A DNA stretch of 40,636 bases from Planctomycetota bacterium (lineage in GTDB: Bacteria; Planctomycetota; J058), in contig JANJTH010000508.1 of NCBI GenBank assembly GCA_024711205.1, forward strand, positions 1-40,636, read 5' to 3'. The translations under genes were made by a program, and so were the position numbers. How positions within the stretch are numbered: position 1 is the stretch's first letter; every line of letters begins with the position of its first letter. Positions 30,679 through 40,636 of the stretch are shown in pieces. The notes beneath the pieces were generated by a model. It was given only the letters and a program-made list of their open reading frames with translations. It ran no database searches and was not told where the DNA came from.

Positions 30679-30721
30679 TGAATGCGCGGGGGAGGCCCGC
30701 AGGGCCTCCCCCGCGCATTCA
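30679..30721. terminator. Bidirectional transcription terminator hairpin
   Basis: A perfect 20-bp inverted repeat (30679-30698 with 30702-30721) with a 3-nt GCA loop. The outer ends TGAATG/CATTCA give weak AT pairs; the core is GGGGGAGGCCC. It is shared by pyrE from the left and the VWA operon from the right. The stop codon of the last operon gene (30719-30721 on the minus strand) is part of one arm. Confidence 0.75.
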
Positions 30722-33196
30722 CAGCATGCGGTTCACCTTGCGGCCGATCCACTCGACGAGGATCAGCCCGAAGAAGAGCGCGAACACCCACGGCTTGTCC
30801 CACAGCTCGGTCTCGGTCTTGCCGATCCGGACCTGCGCGCGCCGGGGCTGGACCTCGTCGGGGATCGCATCGAGCCCGTCGAGCCGGAGGAACTTCCCGC
30901 CCGAGGCCTCGGCCACCCGCTCGAGGCCCTCCTGGTCCATCCGCGGGTCCTGGAGCTCGAGCCGCGGCAGGCGGACCTCGAACACCCTGGAGGCCGCGTC
31001 GCTCTGCGCGCCCTCGGCGCCGGGGTCGATCCGCGCCCGGTACGGGCCGACCTGGACCGGCTTGTAGGTCCCCACGTAGCGCCCCGCCCGCTCCGTCGGC
31101 TTGAGCACGAGCGTCTGCTGCGAGCCGTCGGGGGCCTCGAGCTGGACCTCCTGCCCGGGGTCGTCGGGCCGCTTCTCGCGGTCCCGGACCTCGGCGTGGA
31201 GCTGCACCTCCTCGCCCAGGTCGTACTGCGTCTTGTCGGTCGAGACGAAGAACCGCTTCGCGCGCGAGAAGCTCTGCAGCGAGAGGAAGCGGAGGATCTG
31301 GCCGAAGAACCGGTACTGGTACTTGTCGCCCACGGACGGGCGCCAGCGCCAGGTCTCGTCGAACCCGACCCAGAACGACGTGCCCGCCCCGTAGCGGTGC
31401 CAGGCCGCGACCGGGAACGGGCCGTGCTGGTTCTTGTCGCGCGGGTGCACCGCGAGCACCTGCGCCTGCGGCTTGGCCCGCTCGACCTGGACGTACCAGT
31501 AGAGGTCGGGGAGCTGCGCGTCCCACAGCGCCCGGCTGACCTCCTCCGCCGGCTCGAGCCGCATGAGCGGCGAGTCGTAGCCGTCGCGCGTGAGCCGCGG
31601 CCGCCACGGGCGCGAGAAGTCCATGCCTCGCCCCGCGTTCGGGTCGATCACGACGGGGAGGACGTCCTCGAGCGGCGTCCCGACCCACGCGCGCGGGGCG
31701 GACTGCTCGCCGGAGATCATGAGGAGCCCGCCGCCGCGCTCGCGCACGAGCTCCCGGAGGGCGTCGAGCGCGCCGGGCCCGAACACGGGCTCCCCGCGCC
31801 GATCGCGCGCCTCGGGGCTCACGTCGCCCAGGACGACGACGTGGTACTTGAGCAGCTCGTCGGGCGGCGGGAGGCGCCGGAGCGCCGGCACGTGCGGGCT
31901 CGACTCCTGCACGAACTCCGGGTCGGCCGAGGCGAGGAGGACCTGCACCTCCATGTGGCTGTCGCGGACGAGCGCGTTCTTGAGGTAGCGGTACTCCCAG
32001 CGCGGGTAGCCCTCGATGTAGAGGACGCGGAGCTTCTCGTCGATCACCCGGATGCGCCGCATGACCCGGTTGTTGTCCGCGGTCAGCTCGTCGGGGTCCG
32101 GGTCGACCCGGGCCTCGAGCGTGTACTCGCCCGCCCGCGGGAGCTTGGCCTGGAACTCGACGTCCCGGTCGGGCTGCTCCCCGCCCACGGTCACGAGCGC
32201 CTCGTGGAGCGGCTGGTCGTCGAGCGTGATCCGGACCCGGACCTCGCGCGCCTCGGGGTAGCCCTGCGCGCGCACGAGCACGGCGCCGCTCATCACGTCG
32301 CCCGCGAGGCTCACGTCGGGGGCGCGGAAGTCGTCGAGCGCGAGGTCGCGCGGCGGCTCGGGGTCCCCCACGCCGACCGCGTAGATCGGGACGTCCTTGC
32401 GCTTGAACCGGCCTGCCACGGCCTCGGCGGAGACGCTCCCGGCGTTGCTCCGCCCGTCGGTGAGGAGCACGAGCGCGGCCACGCGCTCGCTGCGCAGGTC
32501 GGTCAGGATCCGCTGCAGGGCGTCGCCGAGCGCGGTCGCCTGGCCCTCCGCCGCCGTCCCCTCGAGGGCGGCGAGCGCGGCGGCCACCTGGTCCGGGCCG
32601 TCGGCGGCGTCGGCCGGGACCGCCGCGGCCCCGGCGGCCGGCGCCGCGTCGAGCCGATCGACCTCGGCCAGCCGCTTGCGCGTGGAGTCGAAGGTGAACA
32701 GGCGCACCCGGTTCTTCCGGGCGAACCGGCGGAGCAGCTCGCCCCCGTCCTTGCGGAGCGCGAGCTTCACGCGCGCCAGGCGGTCGAGCTCGCGCAGGCG
32801 CTCGACGCTCACGCCGAGGGCCTTCGCCGTCGCGTCCCGGACGCCCTCGTCGCGCTCCCGGTCGAGGAAGCCCATGGACCGGGACGTGTCGACCACGACG
32901 ACGACCTGCCCGTCCTTCACGTCGAGGGTCTCGGTCGACTCGAGCGGCCGGAACAGGATCCCCACGGCCACGATGATCACGAGCGCCCGGACGACCGCGA
33001 GGGGGACCCGCAGCCAGGGCCGCTCGCCGCGCGGCTCGAGCAGGTAGCAGACCCCCGCGGCCGCGAACACGAGCGCGAGGATCAGGAACACCTGCCACGG
33101 CTCGGGCGCCTGGTCCCAGCGCCGGACCTGCACGACGTCGCCGGCGGCGAGGAGGTGCGCGAACGTGCCCGCCATGGCCCCCACCCCCGCGCTCAC
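30719..33196 (-). CDS. Large membrane VWA-domain protein (last gene of the MoxR operon)
   Basis: This 825-residue protein has two N-terminal membrane helices (about 34-52 and 63-82), then a VWA domain with MIDAS motif DTSRS (103-107) and [10 protein letters not shown] further on. Next comes a bacterial CARDB/Ig-like stretch (about 270-370) and a glutamine-amidotransferase-like region that begins [19 protein letters not shown] and includes [11 protein letters not shown] final membrane helix (about 800-818) follows. This layout is typical of planctomycete and related MoxR clusters; the proteins are thought to help assemble or insert metals or subunits in envelope complexes, without proof for this member. 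The GTG start overlaps the preceding stop by four bases (GTGA); an ATG at 33175 is an alternative. The stop lies in the terminator hairpin. Confidence 0.88.
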   Translation of the reverse strand: MSAGVGAMAGTFAHLLAAGDVVQVRRWDQAPEPWQVFLILALVFAAAGVCYLLEPRGERPWLRVPLAVVRALVIIVAVGILFRPLESTETLDVKDGQVVVVVDTSRSMGFLDRERDEGVRDATAKALGVSVERLRELDRLARVKLALRKDGGELLRRFARKNRVRLFTFDSTRKRLAEVDRLDAAPAAGAAAVPADAADGPDQVAAALAALEGTAAEGQATALGDALQRILTDLRSERVAALVLLTDGRSNAGSVSAEAVAGRFKRKDVPIYAVGVGDPEPPRDLALDDFRAPDVSLAGDVMSGAVLVRAQGYPEAREVRVRITLDDQPLHEALVTVGGEQPDRDVEFQAKLPRAGEYTLEARVDPDPDELTADNNRVMRRIRVIDEKLRVLYIEGYPRWEYRYLKNALVRDSHMEVQVLLASADPEFVQESSPHVPALRRLPPPDELLKYHVVVLGDVSPEARDRRGEPVFGPGALDALRELVRERGGGLLMISGEQSAPRAWVGTPLEDVLPVVIDPNAGRGMDFSRPWRPRLTRDGYDSPLMRLEPAEEVSRALWDAQLPDLYWYVQVERAKPQAQVLAVHPRDKNQHGPFPVAAWHRYGAGTSFWVGFDETWRWRPSVGDKYQYRFFGQILRFLSLQSFSRAKRFFVSTDKTQYDLGEEVQLHAEVRDREKRPDDPGQEVQLEAPDGSQQTLVLKPTERAGRYVGTYKPVQVGPYRARIDPGAEGAQSDAASRVFEVRLPRLELQDPRMDQEGLERVAEASGGKFLRLDGLDAIPDEVQPRRAQVRIGKTETELWDKPWVFALFFGLILVEWIGRKVNRML

Positions 33197-35649
33197 TGCC
33201 GCCGCCGCCCGAACCAGGCCGCGAGGACGCTCTCGAGCGCGAGGAGCGCGATCAGCGCCGCCATGACCTCGCGCCAGTACTCGCGGCTGCTCACGGCGCC
33301 GCCGTCGTTCGCGATGGACTCCCGCGCCAGCTCGTGACGCACCGGCCGCACCGGCACCGAGAGCGCGCCCTGGAGCTCCTCCGCCGTGAAGCGCGCGAGG
33401 TCACCCTCGGCCGGGTCGAGCACGACCGCGAAGTACTCGGCCTCGACCCGCCCGCCGGGCCCGCCCTCGCGCGTGATCGCGTAGAGGCCCGAGCGCTCGA
33501 CGCCCGCGGGGTCGGGGATCGAGGCCGGCTCGCCGCCGGGCGGCGCACCAGGCGCCGTGGGCCCCGCAGGCTCGTCGGCCCCGGCCGGGGGCCGCTCGCC
33601 GCCGCCGCGGTCGGGCGGGAAGGTCAGGCGGTAGGTGTCGGTCCCGTCGACGCGCTCGAGCTGCACGCTCTCGCGCACCCCGTCCGGCGCCTCGACCTCG
33701 ACCTTGGCCGCGTACTCCTCCTGGCGGAGCAGGCGCTCGTAGCGCCCGCCCACCGGCAGGTTGACGGCGGGGCGCGCGCGCTGGGTCAGGTCGAGCACGT
33801 ACTGGCGCCAGAACGGCAGGTAGAACCCGTCGAACGCGACGCTGTTCTCCCAGGCCGAGTCGATCGTCGTCGTCCACACCCCGAGCCGGCCGCGACCCCA
33901 CGCGCGCTCGAGCAGGAGCGGCGGCGCGCCGAGCGCGTCCTCGCCGGAGGGGGTGGCCCCGCCCAGCGCGTCGTCCTTCGAGCGCGCGACGAGCCGCAGC
34001 GGCACCGTGACGCCGGGCGCGGCGGGCCCCATGCCCCAGTAGCCGAAGACGGTCGGGCGCTTCAGGTGCGAGAGCATGTCGGGCGGCGCGAACAGCGCGG
34101 CCGTCGGGTGCTCGGGCCCGGTGAGCGCGATCGCCCAGGCGGGCGCGTCCCGGTCGGCCTGCGCCTGCGCCGTCGTCCCGCCGCGCGCGCCGAGGAGCTC
34201 CGCCGGGAGCGGCCCCGCGCCGTCGCGCCAGAGCAGCGCGTTCCAGGCCGCGGCGTCGGTCATGGGGCCGAGCGTGCACACGACGACGCCCCCCTCGCGC
34301 ACGTAGGCCTCGAGCGCCGCGACCGCGGCCTCCGACGGCGCCCCCACGTTCGCGAGGACCACCACGTCGTAGTCCGCGAGGCGCCGATCCTGGAGCTGAT
34401 GCTCCGCCGTCACCTCCGGCCGGAGCAGCCCGTGGCCGTCGCGCGTCGTCGCCTCGCTGAGGGCCAGGACCTCGAACAGGAAGTCCGTCTCGCTCTCCCA
34501 CCGGACGCGGCTCGGCTCGCCGTCGACGAGCAGGATCCGGACGCTCGGGCGCACGTCGAGCACGAGCGTCCGCCGGTTGTCGAGCACGAGCCCGTCGCTC
34601 TTGACGACGACCTCGACCCGATGCGGGCCGGGCTCCTCGAACACGTAGCGGAGCGCCTCCGGGGCGCGCTCCTCGCCGGCCGGCACGGACAGCGACACGA
34701 CCTTCTGCGGGTCGCCCGCGCCGTCGACGAAGTACTCGACGCTCAGGTCGTCGATGTCGACCGCCCCGTAGTTGCGGATCGCGACCTCGACGTGGCAGGG
34801 CAGGTCCTGCCCCACGACCGGCTCCGCGCTGGCGAGCCGTGTGACCGTGACGTTCCGCGCCTCCTCGGCCCCGCAGTCGACGAGCACGAGCGAGGCCCCG
34901 AGCCGCTCGAGGTCCTTCGCCGCGCGCGCCGTCGCCGGGTTGAGCGGCGCGCCGGACGGGTCGAGGAACCCGCGCCGCTGCGCGTCGGTCAGCAGGAACA
35001 CCGTCTTCTTGAGCGGCGGGGTCCCCTCGGGCGGCGGCGAGCCGTCCGGGAGGAGGTCGAAGCGATCGAGCAGCCGGGGCAGCTCGAGGAACAGCTCGTC
35101 GAGGTCCGTGCTCCGCTCGCCGCGCGCGAGCTCGGGCGCGTCGTCGAGGTCCTGGAGCAGCTCGGCCCGGGCCGCGTCGTCGAGCTGGCGCGGGCGGGCG
35201 TGGAGCGCCCGCGGGGCCTCGTCGAAGGCGACGACCATGACGCGGTCGCCCGCCTCGAGGCCCGCGACGATGTCCTTCGCGGCGCGCCGGGCGCGCGCGA
35301 ACGCCGTCTCCTCCTCCTCCGAGCCGAGCTGGTAGCTCATGGACCAGGAGGTGTCGAGCGCGAGCACGACGTTGCGCCGCACGTCGTCCTTCGTCTCGAC
35401 CCGCGCCGCCGAGCGCGGGCGCGCGAGCGCGAGCGCGAGGAGGAGCAGTACGAGGCAGCGGATGATGAGCAGGAGCAGGTTCTCGACCCGGAGCCGGCGC
35501 TGCTGCTTCTTGAGCGCCCGCTCGAGGAACTTGAGCGCCGCCCACTCGATCGTCCGGTAGCGGAAGCGGGTGAGCAGGAACAGGACGATCGGGGCCGCGA
35601 TCGTGAGCCCGCCGAGGAGGAGCGCCGGATTCGCGAAGAACGTGCCCAC
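33193..35649 (-). CDS. BatA-type aerotolerance protein with VWA domain
   Basis: This 818-residue protein begins with the BatA N-terminal module: helix ANPALLLGGLTIAAPIVLFLL (about 7-27), a short basic FRYRTIEWAALKFLERALKKQQRR segment, and a second helix (about 57-76). A VWA domain follows with MIDAS D99-T-S-W-S103 and LLTD. The central part has CARDB-type beta strands (NYGAVDIDDLSVEYF) and a Rossmann-like portion (LADYDVVVLANVG). A last helix (about 791-813) precedes GRRRQ. The VWA faces the periplasm. It forms an operon with DUF58 and MoxR. The GTG start is 10 bp past the DUF58 stop. The C-terminal 150 residues contain Pro/Gly-rich spacer of low complexity. Confidence 0.88.
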   Translation of the reverse strand: MGTFFANPALLLGGLTIAAPIVLFLLTRFRYRTIEWAALKFLERALKKQQRRLRVENLLLLIIRCLVLLLLALALARPRSAARVETKDDVRRNVVLALDTSWSMSYQLGSEEEETAFARARRAAKDIVAGLEAGDRVMVVAFDEAPRALHARPRQLDDAARAELLQDLDDAPELARGERSTDLDELFLELPRLLDRFDLLPDGSPPPEGTPPLKKTVFLLTDAQRRGFLDPSGAPLNPATARAAKDLERLGASLVLVDCGAEEARNVTVTRLASAEPVVGQDLPCHVEVAIRNYGAVDIDDLSVEYFVDGAGDPQKVVSLSVPAGEERAPEALRYVFEEPGPHRVEVVVKSDGLVLDNRRTLVLDVRPSVRILLVDGEPSRVRWESETDFLFEVLALSEATTRDGHGLLRPEVTAEHQLQDRRLADYDVVVLANVGAPSEAAVAALEAYVREGGVVVCTLGPMTDAAAWNALLWRDGAGPLPAELLGARGGTTAQAQADRDAPAWAIALTGPEHPTAALFAPPDMLSHLKRPTVFGYWGMGPAAPGVTVPLRLVARSKDDALGGATPSGEDALGAPPLLLERAWGRGRLGVWTTTIDSAWENSVAFDGFYLPFWRQYVLDLTQRARPAVNLPVGGRYERLLRQEEYAAKVEVEAPDGVRESVQLERVDGTDTYRLTFPPDRGGGERPPAGADEPAGPTAPGAPPGGEPASIPDPAGVERSGLYAITREGGPGGRVEAEYFAVVLDPAEGDLARFTAEELQGALSVPVRPVRHELARESIANDGGAVSSREYWREVMAALIALLALESVLAAWFGRRRQ

Positions 35650-35659
35650 GCGCGCCCCG

Positions 35660-36573
35660 TCAGGTCCGCTTCATGCCCGAGCGCGTCGCCAGGTAGCTGG
35701 TCAGCGCGACATCGAGCGGGGTCGAGGTGTCGATCGGCACGTAGTCCACGCGGTCCTGCCGGCAGCCGTGGCGCAGCTCGCTCACGTACTGCTCGAGCTC
35801 CTCGAGGTAGGCCTGCCGCAGCGCGCCCGCATCGCAGATCAGCTCGCCCAGCGCCTCGAGCCCGCGGAAGCGGGTCATGCTCTGGAAGGGGAAGCGCCGC
35901 TCCGCCGGGTCGAGCACGTGGAACACGATCACCTCGTGCCGCCGGTGCCGGAAGTGCCGCAGCCCGCTCAGGACGGCCGCCGGGTCGTCGAGGAGGTCGC
36001 TGATGATGACGACGAGCCCCTTGCGCCGCACGCGCTCCGCCATGGCGTGCAGCACGGGCCCGAGGCTCGTCCGCTCGCGCGGCGTGATCTGGGTCAGCGC
36101 GTCGATGACCAGGTTGCGGTGCGAGGCGCTCGAGGCGGGCGGGACGAAGGTCCGCACCTGGTCGTCGAACGTCACGAGCCCGACCGAGTCGCGCTGGCGC
36201 AGGATCAGGTAGGTGAGCGAGGCGGCCAGGTAGCAGGCGTAGTCGAGCTTCGAGGGCAGGTCGTCCTGCGAGCGGAAGCGCATCGACTCGGACCCGTCCA
36301 CGAGGATCGTGGCCGTGAGGTTCGTCTCCTCCTCGTACTGCTTGATGTAGTAGCGGTCCGAGCGGCCGTAGACCTTCCAGTCGATGTGCTTGATGTCGTC
36401 GCCGGGGACGTACTCGCGGTACTCCGCGAACTCGACCGAGAACCCGTGGTAGGGGCTGCGGTGGAGCCCCGTCACGAACCCCTCGACCACGAGCCGCGCG
36501 ATGATGTCGAGGCGCGAGATCTTGGTGAGGGTCTTCGGGTCGAGGTAGCGCGTCTCCCGGCGCGTCGTGGCCA

Positions 36574-36574
<1 letters not shown>
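35660..36574 (-). CDS. DUF58 protein of the MoxR/VWA operon
   Basis: This 304-residue protein carries the DUF58 signature YREYVPGDDIKHIDWKVYGR (52-71) and a downstream VWA-like core with DGSES (93-97), ILVDGSESM, and LVVIISDLLDDP. DUF58 proteins accompany MoxR ATPases and are thought to be their partner or substrate adapter. No membrane helix is seen, so it is likely cytoplasmic, unlike longer relatives. The ATG (36572-36574) overlaps the MoxR stop by one base as TGATG. The chain ends TRSGMKRT; BatA-type gene follows after 10 bp. Confidence 0.92.
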
Positions 36575-37611
<1,037 letters not shown>

Positions 37612-37648
37612 CTCGCCCTCGCTCGCGCGCCGCCCTGGCGCGGGCCGG

Positions 37649-37677
37649 GAGTCTACCCGGCCCTCACGGAACCGTAA
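37649..37677 (-). promoter_or_regulatory. Promoter of the moxR operon
   Basis: On the minus strand TTTACG (37677-37672) and TAGACT (37654-37649) lie 17 bp apart, as -35 and -10. The transcript start would be about 30 nt before the ATG. It is the only clearly two-part promoter seen here. The rest of 37612-37843 shows nothing distinct. Confidence 0.5.
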
Positions 37678-37843
37678 AGCAAGCGCGGGCCGAGGTTGTC
37701 GCCCGACGCACGCGCTCCGGCCGCGACGGCGCCGCCGGACGCCGCCTTTGGCATCTCCTTGGCTGCCGCAGGGCCCGGGGGACGTCACCCCGGCCGCGCC
37801 GGAGCGCCACGCGGGCCCCATCGCCGGCCCGCCGCGCACGCGC

Positions 37844-38860
37844 TCAGTCCGGCCCCGGCGTCGCGGCCTGCTCGACCGCGGCGACGACGGCCCGCGCGAG
37901 GTCCTCCTGCGCCGTCGGGAGGAGTTGCGCCGCGAGCTCGGCCCAGTCCTCCTCGTCGAGGCAGTGAGGGACGCGCAGGAAGCCGACGACGAACCACGAG
38001 CGCGTGACGCCGGGGCCGAACGCGGCGACATCGGCGCGGGTGCGGACGACGACGCGGCCCTCGCGCTCGGCGCCCGCCCCGCCGTCGACGAGGCGCCAGC
38101 GCGCGCGCTGCTCGAGCGCGTAGACCTCGCTCGCGATGCACCAGTTGGGCGGGTCGACCGCCGGGAAGATCGCGAGCGCGCACACGACGAGCGTCGCGAT
38201 CTTGACCGGGAGCCACCCGTTGTGGCGCTCGAGCACGAGGTCGGCCCCGTCCAGCGTGACCTCGAGCCGCCAGCGCGGGGGCGGCGAGGAGGTCGGCCCC
38301 GCCGGCCCGTCGGGAGGCGCCTCCGCGCTGGCCGGGCCGAGGCCGCCGCGCTCGGCGAGGAGCCCGACCGTCCGCGCGCGGAGCGCCGCGAGGTCGGCAT
38401 GGGGCCGGTAGGGCGGGCTGAACGGGGCCCGGAGGCGCGTCCCGCCGCAGCCTCGGCAAGGACCACGCGGCCAGCCGGCGCGGCCCAGGCCCGAGGCGCC
38501 CGTCCCGAGCACGACGGGCGCCTCCACGCTCGCGCCGCAGGCGGCGCACTCGAGGGCCCTGTGGGGCGAGACGTCGTCGGTCGCGAGCACGACCTCGCGC
38601 GCGGCGCTCGCCGTGTAGTCGGTGACCCACGGCCCGACGAGCACGCCGCCCTCGCCCGGGGCGGGCGGCGGCGGGAGCGGCGCGGGCTCGGGCGTGGAAG
38701 CGCAGCCGGCGAGCCCGAGCGCGAGCGCGAGCGCGAGGGCGCGAGGCGCACGACCGGGGCCGCGGCGCGCACGTGCGGACGGCGCGGACGGATGCGCGCT
38801 GGCCTCGGCCGTGCGTCGGAGGGGCCCCTGCGCCGCCGCTCGCGGGCTCGTCGGTCGCAC
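37844..38860 (-). CDS. Zinc-knuckle lipoprotein of unknown function
   Basis: This 338-residue protein has a long basic N-terminus and a lipobox LGLAGC with Cys53; the hydrophobic stretch before it is coded by a (GCGCTC)n hexamer run. It then shows a Pro-rich spacer, a cysteine knuckle of the zinc type (ECAACG ... GPCRGCGG), and a second hydrophobic stretch [19 protein letters not shown] near 232-250. The rest is of unknown type. GTG at 38860 is the only in-frame start before the lipobox, with GAGGAG 8 nt upstream. The 53-residue run-up is long for a signal peptide, so either an unseen alternative start or a real long n-region must be considered. Divergent from the helicase gene. Confidence 0.7.
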   Translation of the reverse strand: MRPTSPRAAAQGPLRRTAEASAHPSAPSARARRGPGRAPRALALALALGLAGCASTPEPAPLPPPPAPGEGGVLVGPWVTDYTASAAREVVLATDDVSPHRALECAACGASVEAPVVLGTGASGLGRAGWPRGPCRGCGGTRLRAPFSPPYRPHADLAALRARTVGLLAERGGLGPASAEAPPDGPAGPTSSPPPRWRLEVTLDGADLVLERHNGWLPVKIATLVVCALAIFPAVDPPNWCIASEVYALEQRARWRLVDGGAGAEREGRVVVRTRADVAAFGPGVTRSWFVVGFLRVPHCLDEEDWAELAAQLLPTAQEDLARAVVAAVEQAATPGPD

Positions 38861-38899
38861 GGGCTATGCTCCTCGGGGCACGGTCTGGCGCGCGCGCGG

Positions 38900-38905
38900 T
38901 AGCCT
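38900..38905 (+). promoter_or_regulatory. -10-like box TAGCCT upstream of the helicase gene
   Basis: TAGCCT sits in the palindrome GGTAGCCTACC (38898-38908), 43 nt before the TTG start. A second candidate, TATGCT, is at 38865-38870. Confidence 0.3.
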
Positions 38906-38948
38906 ACCGCACGCGTCCGCGGGGGCCGGCGGGGGGGAGGACGAGGGC

Positions 38949-40636
38949 TTGGAGCTGTCCGACCTGACCCCGGCGCAGCGCGAGGCGGTGACGACCACCG
39001 AGGGGCCGCTCCTCGTGCTCGCGGGCGCCGGCTCGGGCAAGACGCGCGTGATCACGCGCCGCGTGGCGCACCTGATCGAGCGCGGGACGCCGCCGCAGGC
39101 CGTGCTCGCGATCACGTTCACGAACAAGGCCGCGGGCGAGATGCGCCGGCGGATCGAGCGGCTCTCGGGGGGCGCCCGCGTCGAGGCCTCGACGTTCCAC
39201 GCGTTCTGCGCGCGGCTCCTGCGCCGCTTCGCGCCCGCGATCGACCGCCGGCGCGACTTCACGATCCTCGACGACTCCGACCAGCTCGCGGCGGCGCGCG
39301 AGGCGCTCGTCGAGACCGGGACCGACCCGAAGCTCTACGGCGCGAACAAGGTCCTCCACGCGATCGAGCGCGCGAAGGACCGCCTCGAGTCGCCGGCCGA
39401 CCTCGAGGCCGCGGCCGAGACGACCTTCGAGAAGGTCGTCGCGCGCGCCTACGCGCACTACGAGGACCTGCTCCGCCAGAGCAACGCGATGGACTTCGGC
39501 GACCTGCTCGCGCGCGCGGTCGAGGTCCTGCGCGTCGACGCGATCCGCGAGGACCTGGCGCGCCGCTACCGCTACCTGCTCATCGACGAGTACCAGGACA
39601 CGAACCACGCCCAGTACCTCGTCGCGAAGCTGCTCGCGCAGGAGCACCGGAACATCTGCGCGACCGGCGACCCGAACCAGTCGATCTACGGCTGGCGCGG
39701 CGCCGACATAGGCAACATCCTCAGCTTCGAGCGCGACTGGCCCGAGGCGCGGATCGTGAAGCTCGAGCGCAACTTCCGCTCGACGCGCACGATCCTGCGC
39801 GCCGCGAACGGCGTCATCGCGCGCAACACGGAGCGGCGCGACGTCGAGCTCACGACCGAGGACGGCGAGGGGCCGCCGCTCGAGCTGCGCGTGCTGCCCA
39901 ACGAGCACGAGGAGGGGCGCTGGGTCGCGCGCCAGGTCGAGGAGGCGCTCCACGCGGGGGTCCCGCGCGACGAGGTCGCGGTCTTCTACCGGACAAACGC
40001 CCTCTCGCGCTCGATCGAGGTCGCGCTGCTCGAGCGGGGCGTGCCCTACGAGGTCGTGGGCGCGACGGCCTTCTACCAGCGCAAGGAGGTCAAGGACGTC
40101 CTCGCCTACCTGCGGCTCGCGACGAACCCGCACGACGACCTCGCGGTCGCCCGGGTCGCGAACGTGCCGCCGCGCGGGGTCGGCAAGACGACGCTCGCGA
40201 AGGTCAAGGAGGCGGCGACGCGCGCGCGCACGACGCTCCTCGAGGCGGCGCGCGCGCTCGCGCAGGGCGGCGAGGTGCGGGGGCGCGGGCGCGAGGGCCT
40301 GGCCGAGCTCGTCCGCACGCTCGACGGGATCGCGGCGGCGACGGCGGACGAGCGGCGCGTCGAGGAGGTCCTGCGCACGATCCTCGCCGCGACGGGCTAC
40401 CGCGAGTACCTCGTGCGCGAGTTCCCCGACGACCAGGAGGACCGCCTCCTCAACCTCGAGGCGCTCCTCGCGGGCGCCCACGACTTCGACGCGCACCAGG
40501 CCGAACGAGAGGCCTCGGGCGGCGAGGCCGCGCGACCGGGGCGCGCGGGCGCGCTCGCCCTGCTCGCGACCGCGCGCGGCGCGGCCCACCGCGGACGCGA
40601 GCAGGCCCCGCCTGGCGGGAGCGCGCCGCCCGCCCC
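38949..40636 (+). CDS. UvrD/PcrA-type superfamily 1 DNA helicase, N-terminal part (cut by window edge)
   Basis: The frame starts at TTG 38949, which has GGGGGGAGGA about 8 nt upstream, and stays open to the window end (562 codons and more). Motifs in order: Q-motif TPAQREAV (Q10), Walker A AGAGSGKT (25-32), motif Ia [11 protein letters not shown] (55-65), [14 protein letters not shown], Walker [10 protein letters not shown] (D213-E214), motif [16 protein letters not shown] (about 239-251), and motif [15 protein letters not shown]. These are 3'-5' helicases of DNA repair and rolling-circle replication. Motifs V and VI would lie past the window. The last about 45 codons (after AHDFDAHQ) do not look like this family and use more A/T-ending codons, so a frame error, insertion or contig-end artefact is possible. 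Confidence 0.92.
   Translation, partial: MELSDLTPAQREAVTTTEGPLLVLAGAGSGKTRVITRRVAHLIERGTPPQAVLAITFTNKAAGEMRRRIERLSGGARVEASTFHAFCARLLRRFAPAIDRRRDFTILDDSDQLAAAREALVETGTDPKLYGANKVLHAIERAKDRLESPADLEAAAETTFEKVVARAYAHYEDLLRQSNAMDFGDLLARAVEVLRVDAIREDLARRYRYLLIDEYQDTNHAQYLVAKLLAQEHRNICATGDPNQSIYGWRGADIGNILSFERDWPEARIVKLERNFRSTRTILRAANGVIARNTERRDVELTTEDGEGPPLELRVLPNEHEEGRWVARQVEEALHAGVPRDEVAVFYRTNALSRSIEVALLERGVPYEVVGATAFYQRKEVKDVLAYLRLATNPHDDLAVARVANVPPRGVGKTTLAKVKEAATRARTTLLEAARALAQGGEVRGRGREGLAELVRTLDGIAAATADERRVEEVLRTILAATGYREYLVREFPDDQEDRLLNLEALLAGAHDFDAHQAEREASGGEAARPGRAGALALLATARGAAHRGREQAPPGGSAPPA

Noticed and set aside
38949-40636. Rep or RecB helicase instead of UvrD/PcrA
   Set aside because: Rep is hard to exclude, but the motif spacing and [13 protein letters not shown] suit the UvrD/PcrA group; no nuclease or RecB-specific features are visible in the part present.

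Overview
The window is very GC-rich (roughly three quarters G+C by eye) and gene-dense. It looks like bacterial chromosome rather than phage or plasmid. The best guess is a Planctomycetota-like bacterium, probably a metagenomic contig. The reasons are a MoxR / DUF58 / BatA-type / large VWA membrane-protein operon, a zinc-ribbon plus HEAT-repeat protein, many lipoproteins of no known family, a DUF4266-DUF3570 pair, and GTG/TTG starts with nearly pure G/C third codon positions. The phylum is an inference; no rRNA or tRNA gene was found.

Left part (1-13000): the tail of a cut gene, a lipoprotein, tatA, a large reverse-strand membrane protein, a zinc-ribbon/HEAT protein, methylmalonyl-CoA epimerase, and a reverse-strand zinc-ribbon protein. 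Next comes a gene-free stretch of about 1 kb full of hairpins and repeats (8451-9522). A large Ig-like lipoprotein and a reverse-strand DUF4266-DUF3570 pair follow. Middle (13000-17450): pntA, pntA2 and pntB for a proton-translocating transhydrogenase, then an RsmC-like methyltransferase coupled through a 9-codon micro-ORF. A 165-bp MITE-like element with perfect 18-bp ends sits against a frame-broken gamma-glutamylcyclotransferase. Then come a double-domain PPK2, a DUF3365 heme lipoprotein, a YedF-type DsrE protein, an FAD oxidoreductase and an orphan histidine kinase.

Right part (24300-40636): a crotonase-family enzyme, a lamin-tail lipoprotein with nine 15-bp repeats, DUF5522-selD, a zinc alcohol dehydrogenase and pyrE. 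A strong bidirectional terminator hairpin is followed by the tightly overlapping reverse operon moxR, DUF58, BatA-type VWA, large VWA. The window ends with a zinc-knuckle lipoprotein and the 5' part of a UvrD/PcrA helicase that runs off the edge.

The most unusual features are not protein families. (1) Three short AT-rich islands (near 3881, 9282 and 11425) stand out in this GC-rich DNA; they share TATACAT-type words, including an 11-mer present in opposite orientations, and form inverted repeats. (2) A dispersed GGGCAGGGCAGGG motif occurs seven times, mostly within G-quadruplex-forming tracts near gene starts. (3) The MITE-like element. (4) The hairpin-rich 1-kb gap. (5) Several genes have a TAnnnT-like box exactly 6 nt upstream of the start codon, which suggests leaderless transcripts. 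No CRISPR array, prophage or complete insertion sequence was found.
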